Positions 57,427 to 64,000 of a stretch of 64,000 nucleotides of DNA are shown here, piece by piece. Origin of the DNA: Kordia antarctica. GTDB lineage: Bacteria > Bacteroidota > Bacteroidia > Flavobacteriales > Flavobacteriaceae. Made by a program: the position numbers and the translations under genes. Under the pieces are notes generated by a model. It was not told the DNA's origin. It searched no databases and saw nothing but the letters and a program-made list of their open reading frames with translations. Position 1 is the stretch's first letter, and the number at the start of each line of letters is the position of its first letter. The DNA lies in NCBI RefSeq assembly GCF_009901525.1, contig NZ_CP019288.1, positions 2,943,501-3,007,500 on the forward strand, read 5' to 3'.

Positions 57427-57453
57427 TTGTTCACGCATATTTCCTTAATTTTG
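57427..57453 (+). promoter_or_regulatory. Promoter TTG-N16-TAATTTTG for HMA lipoprotein
   Basis: TTG at 57427-57429, 16-nt spacer, TAATTTTG at 57446-57453, close to the Bacteroidota consensus, 58 nt upstream of the ATG. Confidence 0.6.
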
Positions 57454-57511
57454 TGATATTGGTATAAACCAAAATTATATCAGCGTTTTAATAAATTGAT
57501 ACCTAAAAAAG

Positions 57512-58057
57512 ATGAAAAAAATACTATTCGTTTGTGCATTAGCGATCGCTATTGTAAGTTGTAAAAACAACACAACACCAGAAACTGTAATTGTTGATAC
57601 AAAAACAGAAACCGTAAATAAAGAAACTAGCAAAGACGATGTTGCGGCAAACTACAACAAAGCGGAATTCAAAATTGACGGAATGACGTGTGCTATTGGT
57701 TGTGCAAAACGCATTGAAAGCAAATTAGCGTCTATGGAAGGTGTAAAATCTGCAAAGGTAGACTTCGATCAAAAATTAGCAATGGTAGAATATAACGAAG
57801 AAAAAGTTGATTTTGATGCGTTAACAAGTACTGTTGCAACAGTTCCTGGCGATTACATAATATCTGACATGAAAAATGTGGAAGCTTTTGCAAAAACATG
57901 TGCAGCTGATTGTAAAATGGAATGCTGTGCTAAGAAAAGTGAAACTAAAAAAGCATGTGCAGCCGATTGTAAAATGGCGTGTTGTGCTAAAAAAGAAGAC
58001 AAGAAAACCGCTTGCGCTGAAGATTGCAAAAAAGAATGTTGTGCTAAAAAAGTATAA
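57512..58057 (+). CDS. Heavy-metal-associated (HMA) lipoprotein with Cys-rich repeats
   Basis: A 181-aa lipoprotein (MKKILFVCALAIAIVSC). An HMA domain at ~residues 50-115 (AEFKIDGMTCAIGCAKRIESKLASMEGVKSAKVDF) has CxxGC in place of CxxC. Three C-terminal units of 19 residues follow (the last one partial), each CAxDCKMxCCAKK, starting at residues ~130, 149 and 168. The Cx3Cx3CC spacing suggests soft-metal (Cu/Zn/Cd/Hg) binding or sequestration at the cell envelope. No efflux or regulator gene is adjacent. The repeats are 57-bp tandem units in DNA. Confidence 0.85.
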   Translation: MKKILFVCALAIAIVSCKNNTTPETVIVDTKTETVNKETSKDDVAANYNKAEFKIDGMTCAIGCAKRIESKLASMEGVKSAKVDFDQKLAMVEYNEEKVDFDALTSTVATVPGDYIISDMKNVEAFAKTCAADCKMECCAKKSETKKACAADCKMACCAKKEDKKTACAEDCKKECCAKKV

Positions 58058-58095
58058 TTACTATTCTTAGTAAAAAAATAGAAACTTATTATTTT

Positions 58096-58133
58096 GTCAG
58101 TCATCATCAGAAGAAATTCTGACCATGACTGAC
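58096..58133. terminator. Terminator between HMA gene and peptide 5
   Basis: GTCAGTCAT pairs with ATGACTGAC, with an inner CAGA/TCTG pair, between convergent genes. T-rich flanks are modest. Confidence 0.6.
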
Positions 58134-58151
58134 ATTTATTAATTTAAAAGA

Positions 58152-58301
58152 TTAATAACAGTAAATTCCAGGAGGACAAATTGAATGAGACGGACAGTAA
58201 CAACTATGGTCTGGATCGCCACCTCCCGTTGTTCTCAAAGAATTAAAATCTGAAATAGTTTTTTTAGTAAAAGCAAGATTTTTGATTCGTGATTTTTTCA
58301 T
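58152..58301 (-). CDS. Short RiPP-precursor-like peptide 5 (orphan)
   Basis: A 49-aa peptide on the reverse strand (two further in-frame ATGs directly upstream, to 58307). Leader MKKSRIKNLAFTKKTISDFN has the same K-rich, L-x-x-xKKxISxF pattern as peptides 1-4. It is followed by SLRTTGGG (double-glycine site) and a Cys-rich core HSCYCPSHSICPPGIYCY with four Cys. It is 13 kb from the main locus and lacks the ATAAAMYGAA-N34-TA promoter unit. No processing gene is adjacent. Confidence 0.7.
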   Translation of the reverse strand: MKKSRIKNLAFTKKTISDFNSLRTTGGGDPDHSCYCPSHSICPPGIYCY

Positions 58302-58459
58302 CATCATATAGTTTTGGTTAATAATGATTAGAAGTTATGGAAACAAATTATGAACTCGCTACGGGAACACCGTAATTAACATTTTTAAAATTTAAATAAA
58401 GTGATCGGAAAACACTGGAATACAACTAAGTAAAAGTTTATTTTGATGTACTAACAAGC

Positions 58460-58558
58460 ACTTCTCGATACAAAATTCTTCCAGAATTTTACTCGAAGTG
58501 ACGAATTAGTAATTAATACCAAAAGCGCCTGCACTGAGCGGAGTCGATGTGAAGCGAT
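58460..58558. repeat. Dispersed repeats CTCGA...TCGAAGTGAC and TGAGCGGAGTCGATG
   Basis: 58460-58502 begins ACTTCTCGATACAAAATTCT and ends TTTACTCGAAGTGACG, a palindromic element. 58531-58558 contains GCACTGAGCGGAGTCGATGT and runs up to the stop codon of the O-antigen-ligase-like gene, which it abuts. Confidence 0.65.
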
Positions 58559-61039
58559 CTACTCTTTATACTTAGCTTCAGGAAGCGTCATAGCTTGCGG
58601 ATACTCTTTAGCTCTACTCTTGCGGTAATCCTCTTTTGCTTTTTCTAATTGTCCAAGTTGTTCGTGGCAATATCCGCGACTGTACTCAGCTTTTCCATCT
58701 CCAAAAGCATTTGCGTTAATAACTTTGGTTAGGTTTAGAATGGAAGCTTCATAGTTTTTTTGTATCAAATCAATAATTCCAATATTTTGGATTGATAAAT
58801 AATCTACTGGATTCGTCTTTAAAATTTCTTCAAAAACCGTCCGCGCTTGTTCGTATTGTCCTTTTACAAAGAAATCATACGCGACTTGGTGTTTTGCTTT
58901 CACTTCATCATTACTGAGATACGATTTGAATTTTAACTTTCCTAATACTTCTTGTTTCGCACTGATGAGTTTTTTACTGTATGAATTAAACGCAAGTCCA
59001 GTGTCTAACACTTTCAGCATTCGATCGCTGTCTTTTGTCAAGTCATAAATCATATTCGCTTTACTTACCCATTCGCCAACATCTCTATAATTATATTTTG
59101 TATACCGATTCATCACACGAAACAAATTCACAGTATCATTTTTTGCGCGATATACTCTCTTAAGAATATTATAATTTGTTTTAAATGCAGGGTAACCGTC
59201 AAAAATATTTTCAGAATAATACTTTACACTATCTAAATTATCGTACACATTCAAATAGATTTCTGACTTAAACGCTTTTACCAAATATGCATCTTTCGTA
59301 TAATTTTTAGCATTGTTTAATAGTGCCAGAGCTTCTTCATATTTTTTTGATTTAATGGCATAATTCGCCAAATACACATCATTTACCGTTCCTACATAAC
59401 TCAACTGCGGATAACTGACCCATTGTTGTTTGATGCTTTCATAATTGTTACGCAATTTATCGTCGCCAAACAATGTTTTTCCCATCAAATCAGTTCGCAT
59501 GGTACGTTGTAATTGATACGATTGCAATACCACATAGTTTGAAGCAATACTGGCAAAACTAAAAAAGACGAATATTCCAAATACCGCTAAATGCCACTTT
59601 TTTCTACCTGAAACGGTTTCGTCTGCCGTTTGCTTTCTGGCGAAAGCCAATATAAAAACAACCGCAATCATAAAGTATAAATGTATCGGCGCGCGTTCTA
59701 ACGGAAAGTTCAACAACGCATCCAATGTATACGCAACTGCTACCGAGAAAACGGTAATATACAGAAATTGCTTTTCAAATGCTGTTTCACGTTTCAGCAA
59801 GCCTAAAAACCATATAAACGGCATCGCAAACAGCGAAACATAGAATAGAAAACCTACCAAACCTGTTTCAGCTAGTTTCTCCAAAAAGTCACTGTGCGCA
59901 CGTCTCGGATTGGCAAAAGAACCTTCACTATTCGTATATCCTAAGTAATGTTCTTTTTTAGCAATGGCTTTAAAATTTCCGTAGCCAACGCCAAGTACAG
60001 GATTTTCTTTAAATGTATTAAATGCTAAATTCCACAAAGATAAACGTCCCGAACTTTCTCGCACAGGAATTTTAATGCTTGTGTCAGTTGGCATCACATC
60101 TTTGGCATTGGAAATATTTCTAATGATCGTATTTTGACCATCATAAAAATCCGCATTTTTAGTTTGCAATACATTGCTAATAGTGTTCATAGCGTTTCTA
60201 TCAACTCTATTCACATTCAATACTAAAATTCCTATTAAAATAGGCGCTACAAACAACAATGCAACTTCTTTTTTAAAAGCTACTTTATGTCTTACAACAC
60301 CATATACCAAAGAAACAATTGTGATAAACAATAATACAATTAAAGACAACAAAGCAGTTCGAGAACCTGCAAATAACAACGCTAACATTGCCATTACAAT
60401 CGCTAAACCTGCAACATATTTCCAAATCTTTTTAAAATATAAAAAACCATAAATTAATAATGGTACTTGTATTACAATGTATGCTGTGTAAATGTTAACG
60501 TTAGAAAAACCATGTTGAAATGCTAACATAAATTCATATGTTCTTGGCGCGCTTGAGTTGCCTAAGAAATAAGTAATCGCTTTCCACGAATAATACGCAA
60601 CAATAACGATAGAAGCTTTACAAATAAAGTGAAAGAAGGCTTTTGGATCTTTTCGAATAAAAATATACAGACAATAAAAACCGACAATAATATTGACAAA
60701 TCGTGCTAAATGCACCAAACTTTCGCTGACGTTAATTGCCGTAATCATTGACAAACAACCAATTGCAAAAAAGCCAATTAAAAGACTCATGTAAATTTTA
60801 GCTTTTTTCTGAAGTGCGAATACCTGGAAAAAGTCTTTATGTTTATATAAAAAAACTAACGAAGCCACGTTTAACAACGAAATATACAACCATTCAGGCG
60901 CGTCATAATCCATAGCATTAAACAATGGAACAAAACTCACTAGCAGATATAACAAACAAAAAACTTGTGCAATTATAAGCTGATTGGCTACTTGAGGCTT
61001 TGTTGAAGCAGCTTTCTTTTCGGGTTTATTTTTTGGCAT
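58559..61039 (-). CDS. O-antigen ligase/polymerase-like membrane protein with C-terminal TPRs
   Basis: An 826-aa protein. The N-terminal ~490 residues have about twelve TM helices and the Wzy_C/O-antigen-ligase pattern: LALLFAGSRTALLSLIVLLF (helix with conserved Arg), then a periplasmic loop containing SGRLSLWNLAFNTFKENPVLGVGYGNF and RRAHSDFLEKLAETGLVGF with the family H-x-D-x-L motif. The C-terminal half is soluble and carries TPR-like repeats (YEEALALLNNAKNYTKDAYLVKAF, QYEQARTVFEEILKTNPVDYLSIQNIGII). It may ligate or polymerise surface glycans or glycosylate proteins; partner genes are not in the window. Confidence 0.88.
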   Translation of the reverse strand: MPKNKPEKKAASTKPQVANQLIIAQVFCLLYLLVSFVPLFNAMDYDAPEWLYISLLNVASLVFLYKHKDFFQVFALQKKAKIYMSLLIGFFAIGCLSMITAINVSESLVHLARFVNIIVGFYCLYIFIRKDPKAFFHFICKASIVIVAYYSWKAITYFLGNSSAPRTYEFMLAFQHGFSNVNIYTAYIVIQVPLLIYGFLYFKKIWKYVAGLAIVMAMLALLFAGSRTALLSLIVLLFITIVSLVYGVVRHKVAFKKEVALLFVAPILIGILVLNVNRVDRNAMNTISNVLQTKNADFYDGQNTIIRNISNAKDVMPTDTSIKIPVRESSGRLSLWNLAFNTFKENPVLGVGYGNFKAIAKKEHYLGYTNSEGSFANPRRAHSDFLEKLAETGLVGFLFYVSLFAMPFIWFLGLLKRETAFEKQFLYITVFSVAVAYTLDALLNFPLERAPIHLYFMIAVVFILAFARKQTADETVSGRKKWHLAVFGIFVFFSFASIASNYVVLQSYQLQRTMRTDLMGKTLFGDDKLRNNYESIKQQWVSYPQLSYVGTVNDVYLANYAIKSKKYEEALALLNNAKNYTKDAYLVKAFKSEIYLNVYDNLDSVKYYSENIFDGYPAFKTNYNILKRVYRAKNDTVNLFRVMNRYTKYNYRDVGEWVSKANMIYDLTKDSDRMLKVLDTGLAFNSYSKKLISAKQEVLGKLKFKSYLSNDEVKAKHQVAYDFFVKGQYEQARTVFEEILKTNPVDYLSIQNIGIIDLIQKNYEASILNLTKVINANAFGDGKAEYSRGYCHEQLGQLEKAKEDYRKSRAKEYPQAMTLPEAKYKE

Positions 61040-61275
61040 TTATTTAATTTTATATAAAGAAAAATAACAGTTTTAAAATTGTAGTCAAGTAAATACGAAT
61101 GACTATTTTTAGCTGTATTAGCTGAACAAATTACGAGAAAAATATGGAATTTCATTGCATTGTTTTTTGAAAGAATTTTACAATCTCGATCAAACGCAAA
61201 AAAACAGCGTTCATTTATGTTACAATTACAACGTATTAACCTCAAAAAGTGACAACCGATTCTAAGAATAGTTAG

Positions 61276-61283
61276 TACCTTTG
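61276..61283 (+). promoter_or_regulatory. Promoter -7 box (TACCTTTG) for the cysteine desulfurase gene
   Basis: TACCTTTG fits TAnnTTTG, 19 nt before the ATG at 61303, implying a very short leader. Confidence 0.6.
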
Positions 61284-61302
61284 TTAGACAGAAAAAGAGA
61301 CC

Positions 61303-62514
61303 ATGTTAGACATCCAAAAGATCCGAAAAGACTTTCCAATTCTCAGCCGAGAAGTAAACGGAAAACCCTTAATATATTTCGATAATGCGGCAACTTCGCA
61401 AACACCTCAACAAGTAATTGACTGTATTGTAGACTATTATTCGCGCTACAATGCAAACATTCATCGCGGTGTGCATACGCTGAGTCAGGAAGCCACAGAT
61501 GCGTATGAAGAAGCACGTATAAAAATTCAGCAGCATTTTAACGCTGCAAAACCGTATGAAATTATCCTAACTTCAGGAACTACGGAAAGTATCAATTTGG
61601 TGGCAAATGGTTTTGCTTCACTATTAAAAAAAGGCGACGAAATTATTGTTTCTGCGTTAGAACATCATTCAAATATTGTTCCTTGGCAAATGTTGTGCGA
61701 GCATGTTGGAGCTACCATGAAAGTAATTCCGATGTTTGAAAATGGGCAACTAGACATGGAAACGTATGTTTCCTTATTGAATAAAAACACAAAATTGGTC
61801 TTCTGTAATCATGTTTCCAATGCCTTGGGAATTATCAATCCGGTAAAATTCATCATTGACAAAGCACATGAAGTTGGTGCCGCCGTTTTGATTGATGGCG
61901 CACAATCGTCACCACATATCAAAGCAGATGTACAAGCGTTAGATGTTGATTTCTATGTAGCTTCGGCACATAAAATTTGTGGACCAACTGGTGTTGGATT
62001 GTTATACGGAAAAGAAGATTGGCTCAATAAATTACCTCCATACAAAGGCGGCGGCGAAATGATAGACCAAGTTACGTTTGAAAAAACTACGTTTGCAGGT
62101 TTGCCACACAAGTTTGAAGCTGGAACACCAAATATATGTGGTGTTATTGCTTTTGGAGTTGCGCTCGATTATATGAATGACATTGGCTTTGAAGAAATTG
62201 GAGCATATGAACATGAATTATTAGTCCATGCTACTGAAAAATTACTCGCTATTGGCGATGTTACTATTTACGGAACTGGCGATAAAACAGCCGTAATTTC
62301 GTTTAATATTGAAAACATTCATCCGTACGATATCGGAACTATTATAGATAAACTCGGAATTGCCGTTCGTACAGGACATCATTGTGCGCAACCAATCATG
62401 GATTTCTATAAAATTCCTGGAACGGTTCGCGCTTCGTTTTCTTTTTACAATACAAAAGAAGAAATTGACACATTTATTGAAGCTATTAAGAGAGCAAAAA
62501 AGATGCTTTCGTAA
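61303..62514 (+). CDS. sufS: Cysteine desulfurase, SufS type
   Basis: A 403-aa PLP enzyme that abstracts sulfur from cysteine for Fe-S cluster assembly. Motifs: YFDNAATSQTPQQVIDCIVDYY, NANIHRGVHTLSQEATDAYEEAR, LTSGTTESINLVAN, ALEHHSNIVPWQ, the PLP lysine in VASAHKICGPTGVGLLYG (~residue 224) and the persulfide Cys in VRTGHHCAQPIMDF (~residue 361). All catalytic residues are present and length matches the group II (SufS/CsdA) enzymes. Other suf genes are not in the window, so it is monocistronic here; in related genomes they often sit next to it. Confidence 0.95.
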   Translation: MLDIQKIRKDFPILSREVNGKPLIYFDNAATSQTPQQVIDCIVDYYSRYNANIHRGVHTLSQEATDAYEEARIKIQQHFNAAKPYEIILTSGTTESINLVANGFASLLKKGDEIIVSALEHHSNIVPWQMLCEHVGATMKVIPMFENGQLDMETYVSLLNKNTKLVFCNHVSNALGIINPVKFIIDKAHEVGAAVLIDGAQSSPHIKADVQALDVDFYVASAHKICGPTGVGLLYGKEDWLNKLPPYKGGGEMIDQVTFEKTTFAGLPHKFEAGTPNICGVIAFGVALDYMNDIGFEEIGAYEHELLVHATEKLLAIGDVTIYGTGDKTAVISFNIENIHPYDIGTIIDKLGIAVRTGHHCAQPIMDFYKIPGTVRASFSFYNTKEEIDTFIEAIKRAKKMLS

Positions 62515-62538
62515 CTTCTACATAAAAACACTTTATCT

Positions 62539-62571
62539 AAAGAATCGATCCATTGGTCGATTCTTTTTTTT
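62539..62571 (+). terminator. sufS terminator
   Basis: AAAGAATCGA-N8-TCGATTCTTT followed by T5. Confidence 0.85.
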
Positions 62572-62729
62572 GTGCGAAACTGAAAAAAATGATGCATTTT
62601 ATCGATATTCGTACTAATCTCCACTTGTAAGCGCAATCTATAAAACTGTTTTATTTATAACAAAATTGTTAAATAAATGTATTTCATCTAAAAAACTAAC
62701 AAAAATGTTAAATTATTCACAAAATCACA

Positions 62730-62737
62730 TACATTTG
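62730..62737 (+). promoter_or_regulatory. Promoter -7 box (TACATTTG) for the M43 protease gene
   Basis: TACATTTG fits TAnnTTTG, 34 nt upstream of the ATG at 62772. Confidence 0.55.
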
Positions 62738-62771
62738 ATGCATTAACCCGAAAACTTAAAATAAGAAAATT

Positions 62772-63809
62772 ATGAGAAAAATTTTTCTAAGTCTGATTGC
62801 TGTTGCAGCAATTACTGTATCCTGTAGTGATGACCAAACTGCTGATACAAACAATGACGAACAAGTGGCAGTTGACATGAGCGACTTCTACTTACACACA
62901 GACAATAGTGAAAAAGCAGCTGGCGGTTGTTTTACAATGCAAAAGTTGAATGCCCAACTTGAAAAAGATCCAAAATTATACGATAGAATGTATGATTTAG
63001 AGAAAAAATACAGACAAACTACACTTGCTAAAAAGAAACCAGCGAAGCCAGGCGGCGGAAACGGCGGCGGCGGCGGAACTCCACCTCCAACTGATGATTT
63101 AGGTGTTGTAACAATTCCTGTATATGTACACGTTGTATATAGTAATAGCAATGAAAATATTAGCAGTACACAAGTAAACTCTCAAATCTCAGTTTTAAAC
63201 GACGATTTTAGAAGAGCTAACAATGATGCAAATCAAACACCTTCTTTGTTTTCTGGAGTAGCGGCTGATACTGAAATTCAATTCAGTTTAGCAGGAACAT
63301 TCAGGCATTCAAACTCAAGAACTTCTTGGGGAACGAATAACTTAGTAAAATCAACATATCCACCAGTAACACCTTCAACTCACATGAATATTTGGGTTTG
63401 TAATATTGGTGGCGGAATCTTAGGATATGCACAATTTCCAGGAGGAAGTCCTTCAACTGACGGTATTGTAGTTGGACCACAATATTTTGGGACATCAGGT
63501 TATGTTGCTTCTCCTTTTGATGGTGGAAGAACAACAACGCACGAAGTAGGTCACTACTTAAACTTACGCCATATTTGGGGAGACGGAAGATGTAACAGAG
63601 ATGATTTTGTTGCTGATACACCAACTTCTGATGCGCCAAACTACGGTTGTCCTTCATTCCCAACAACGAACTGTCGTTCAACGGATATGACAATGAACTA
63701 TATGGATTACACGGATGATGCGTGTATGAATATGTTTAGTGCTGGACAAAAAACTAGAATGAGAGGTATTTTACTTGCAGGTGGATCTAGAGAAAGTCTA
63801 GTAAACTAA
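62772..63809 (+). CDS. M43-family (pappalysin-like) zinc metalloprotease lipoprotein
   Basis: 345 aa. Signal with lipobox MRKIFLSLIAVAAITVSC, then a propeptide-like region of ~75 residues and a flexible Gly/Pro linker (GGGNGGGGGTPPP, ~residues 96-110). The protease domain (VVTIPVYVHVVYSNSNENIS, SQISVLNDDFRRAN) follows. The Zn site is TTHEVGHYLNLRHIWGD (~residue 257), where Asn takes the place of the usual Gly in HExxHxxGxxH, and the Met-turn region is MNYMDYTDDACMNMFS. It is probably a secreted or surface protease acting on extracellular proteins. Own promoter and terminator. Confidence 0.93.
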   Translation: MRKIFLSLIAVAAITVSCSDDQTADTNNDEQVAVDMSDFYLHTDNSEKAAGGCFTMQKLNAQLEKDPKLYDRMYDLEKKYRQTTLAKKKPAKPGGGNGGGGGTPPPTDDLGVVTIPVYVHVVYSNSNENISSTQVNSQISVLNDDFRRANNDANQTPSLFSGVAADTEIQFSLAGTFRHSNSRTSWGTNNLVKSTYPPVTPSTHMNIWVCNIGGGILGYAQFPGGSPSTDGIVVGPQYFGTSGYVASPFDGGRTTTHEVGHYLNLRHIWGDGRCNRDDFVADTPTSDAPNYGCPSFPTTNCRSTDMTMNYMDYTDDACMNMFSAGQKTRMRGILLAGGSRESLVN

Positions 63810-63836
63810 TTCTAAAATACAATGCTAAATTAATAT

Positions 63837-63866
63837 AAAAAAGACGCCAATATTGGCGTCTTTTTT
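63837..63866 (+). terminator. M43 protease gene terminator
   Basis: A perfect 30-bp palindrome, half-site AAAAAAGACGCCAAT, ending in T6. Confidence 0.88.
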
Positions 63867-63902
63867 GTATTATTATAGGATTAAACTTATAAAAAACTTA
63901 CC

Positions 63903-64000
63903 ATGAAATATTTACTGTATTTATTTTCTATTGTTTTATTTGCAAAAGGTTGCGGCGAAACTTCTGCTGAAACTGAAACTACTAAAAGTGCGCAAGACGA
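63903..64000 (+). CDS. Lipoprotein, 5' part only
   Basis: 32 codons are visible before the window ends: a lipoprotein signal (MKYLLYLFSIVLFAKGC) with lipobox Cys at residue 17, followed by a Thr/Glu-rich linker (ETSAETETTKSAQD). The family cannot be judged from this fragment. It starts 36 nt after a strong terminator, so it has its own promoter or belongs to the next transcript. Confidence 0.7.
   Translation, partial: MKYLLYLFSIVLFAKGCGETSAETETTKSAQD

Overview
The window is low-GC DNA from a member of the Bacteroidota, most likely a marine Flavobacteriaceae bacterium. The evidence is: promoters of the TAnnTTTG (-7) type with no Shine-Dalgarno sequences; a CarboxypepD-reg-type TonB receptor; an L21-HhH fusion; DUF4271-hemD, ftsX-DUF3098-uppP-truB and DUF3127-flavin reductase gene pairs; and bacterial geranylgeranylglyceryl-phosphate synthase. 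The genus (Kordia-like?) is only a guess. I saw no rRNA or tRNA gene and no CRISPR array.

Layout. 1-11.7 kb holds mainly housekeeping genes: partial dihydroorotase, a GT2 glycosyltransferase, hemD, pckA, a saccharopine-dehydrogenase-like enzyme with an Lrp regulator, a MutS-like ATPase and a membrane Zn-peptidase. 12-28 kb has leuS; the ftsX/uppP/truB cluster, interrupted by three unknown genes; tag, aat and an AtoE-type transporter; DUF3127/flavin reductase; a histidine kinase; and HIT/greA. 28.3-34.4 kb looks like a vitamin locus: a TPP riboswitch precedes a TonB-dependent receptor, next to DUF4301, a NadR-like kinase and a PnuC-family transporter. This suggests thiamine uptake rather than, or besides, nicotinamide riboside uptake. 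An IS3-family element with an A_AAA_AAC frameshift site follows (34480-35802), then GGGP synthase, a phosphopantetheinyl transferase and ahcY.

The most unusual region is 39-49 kb. (a) At 39.3-45.0 kb a duplicated locus pairs two membrane-spanning TPR-AraC regulators with four short peptides whose leaders resemble RiPP/class I lanthipeptide precursors (MKK..., often GG, Cys-containing cores), plus a dockerin-repeat lipoprotein. Four of these genes share an upstream box ATAAAMYGAA lying exactly 44 nt before a -7-like element, itself 36-39 nt before the start codon. A fifth precursor-like peptide lies alone at 58.2 kb. No modification enzyme is visible. (b) At 45.9-47.7 kb two convergent AT-rich genes (a methyltransferase and an acetyltransferase-like membrane protein) are bounded by a perfect 28-bp inverted repeat read in the same frame into both genes. 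The segment abuts a tyrosine recombinase gene. It looks like a DNA-inversion cassette in which one gene at a time is joined to the recombinase operon.

48.9-64 kb returns to ordinary functions: M3 peptidase, L27/L21, an M16 peptidase pair (one subunit lacking HxxEH), a DMT transporter, an HMA lipoprotein with Cys-rich repeats, an O-antigen-ligase-like protein with TPRs, a SufS-type desulfurase and an M43 metalloprotease. Several families of short dispersed repeats run through the window: paired CTGAACTTGATTCAG elements, CGACTGCGCTCGAAGTGAC elements (one inside leuS), CGTCATTGCGA elements, and a ~172-bp repeat in three copies, one interrupted by another repeat.
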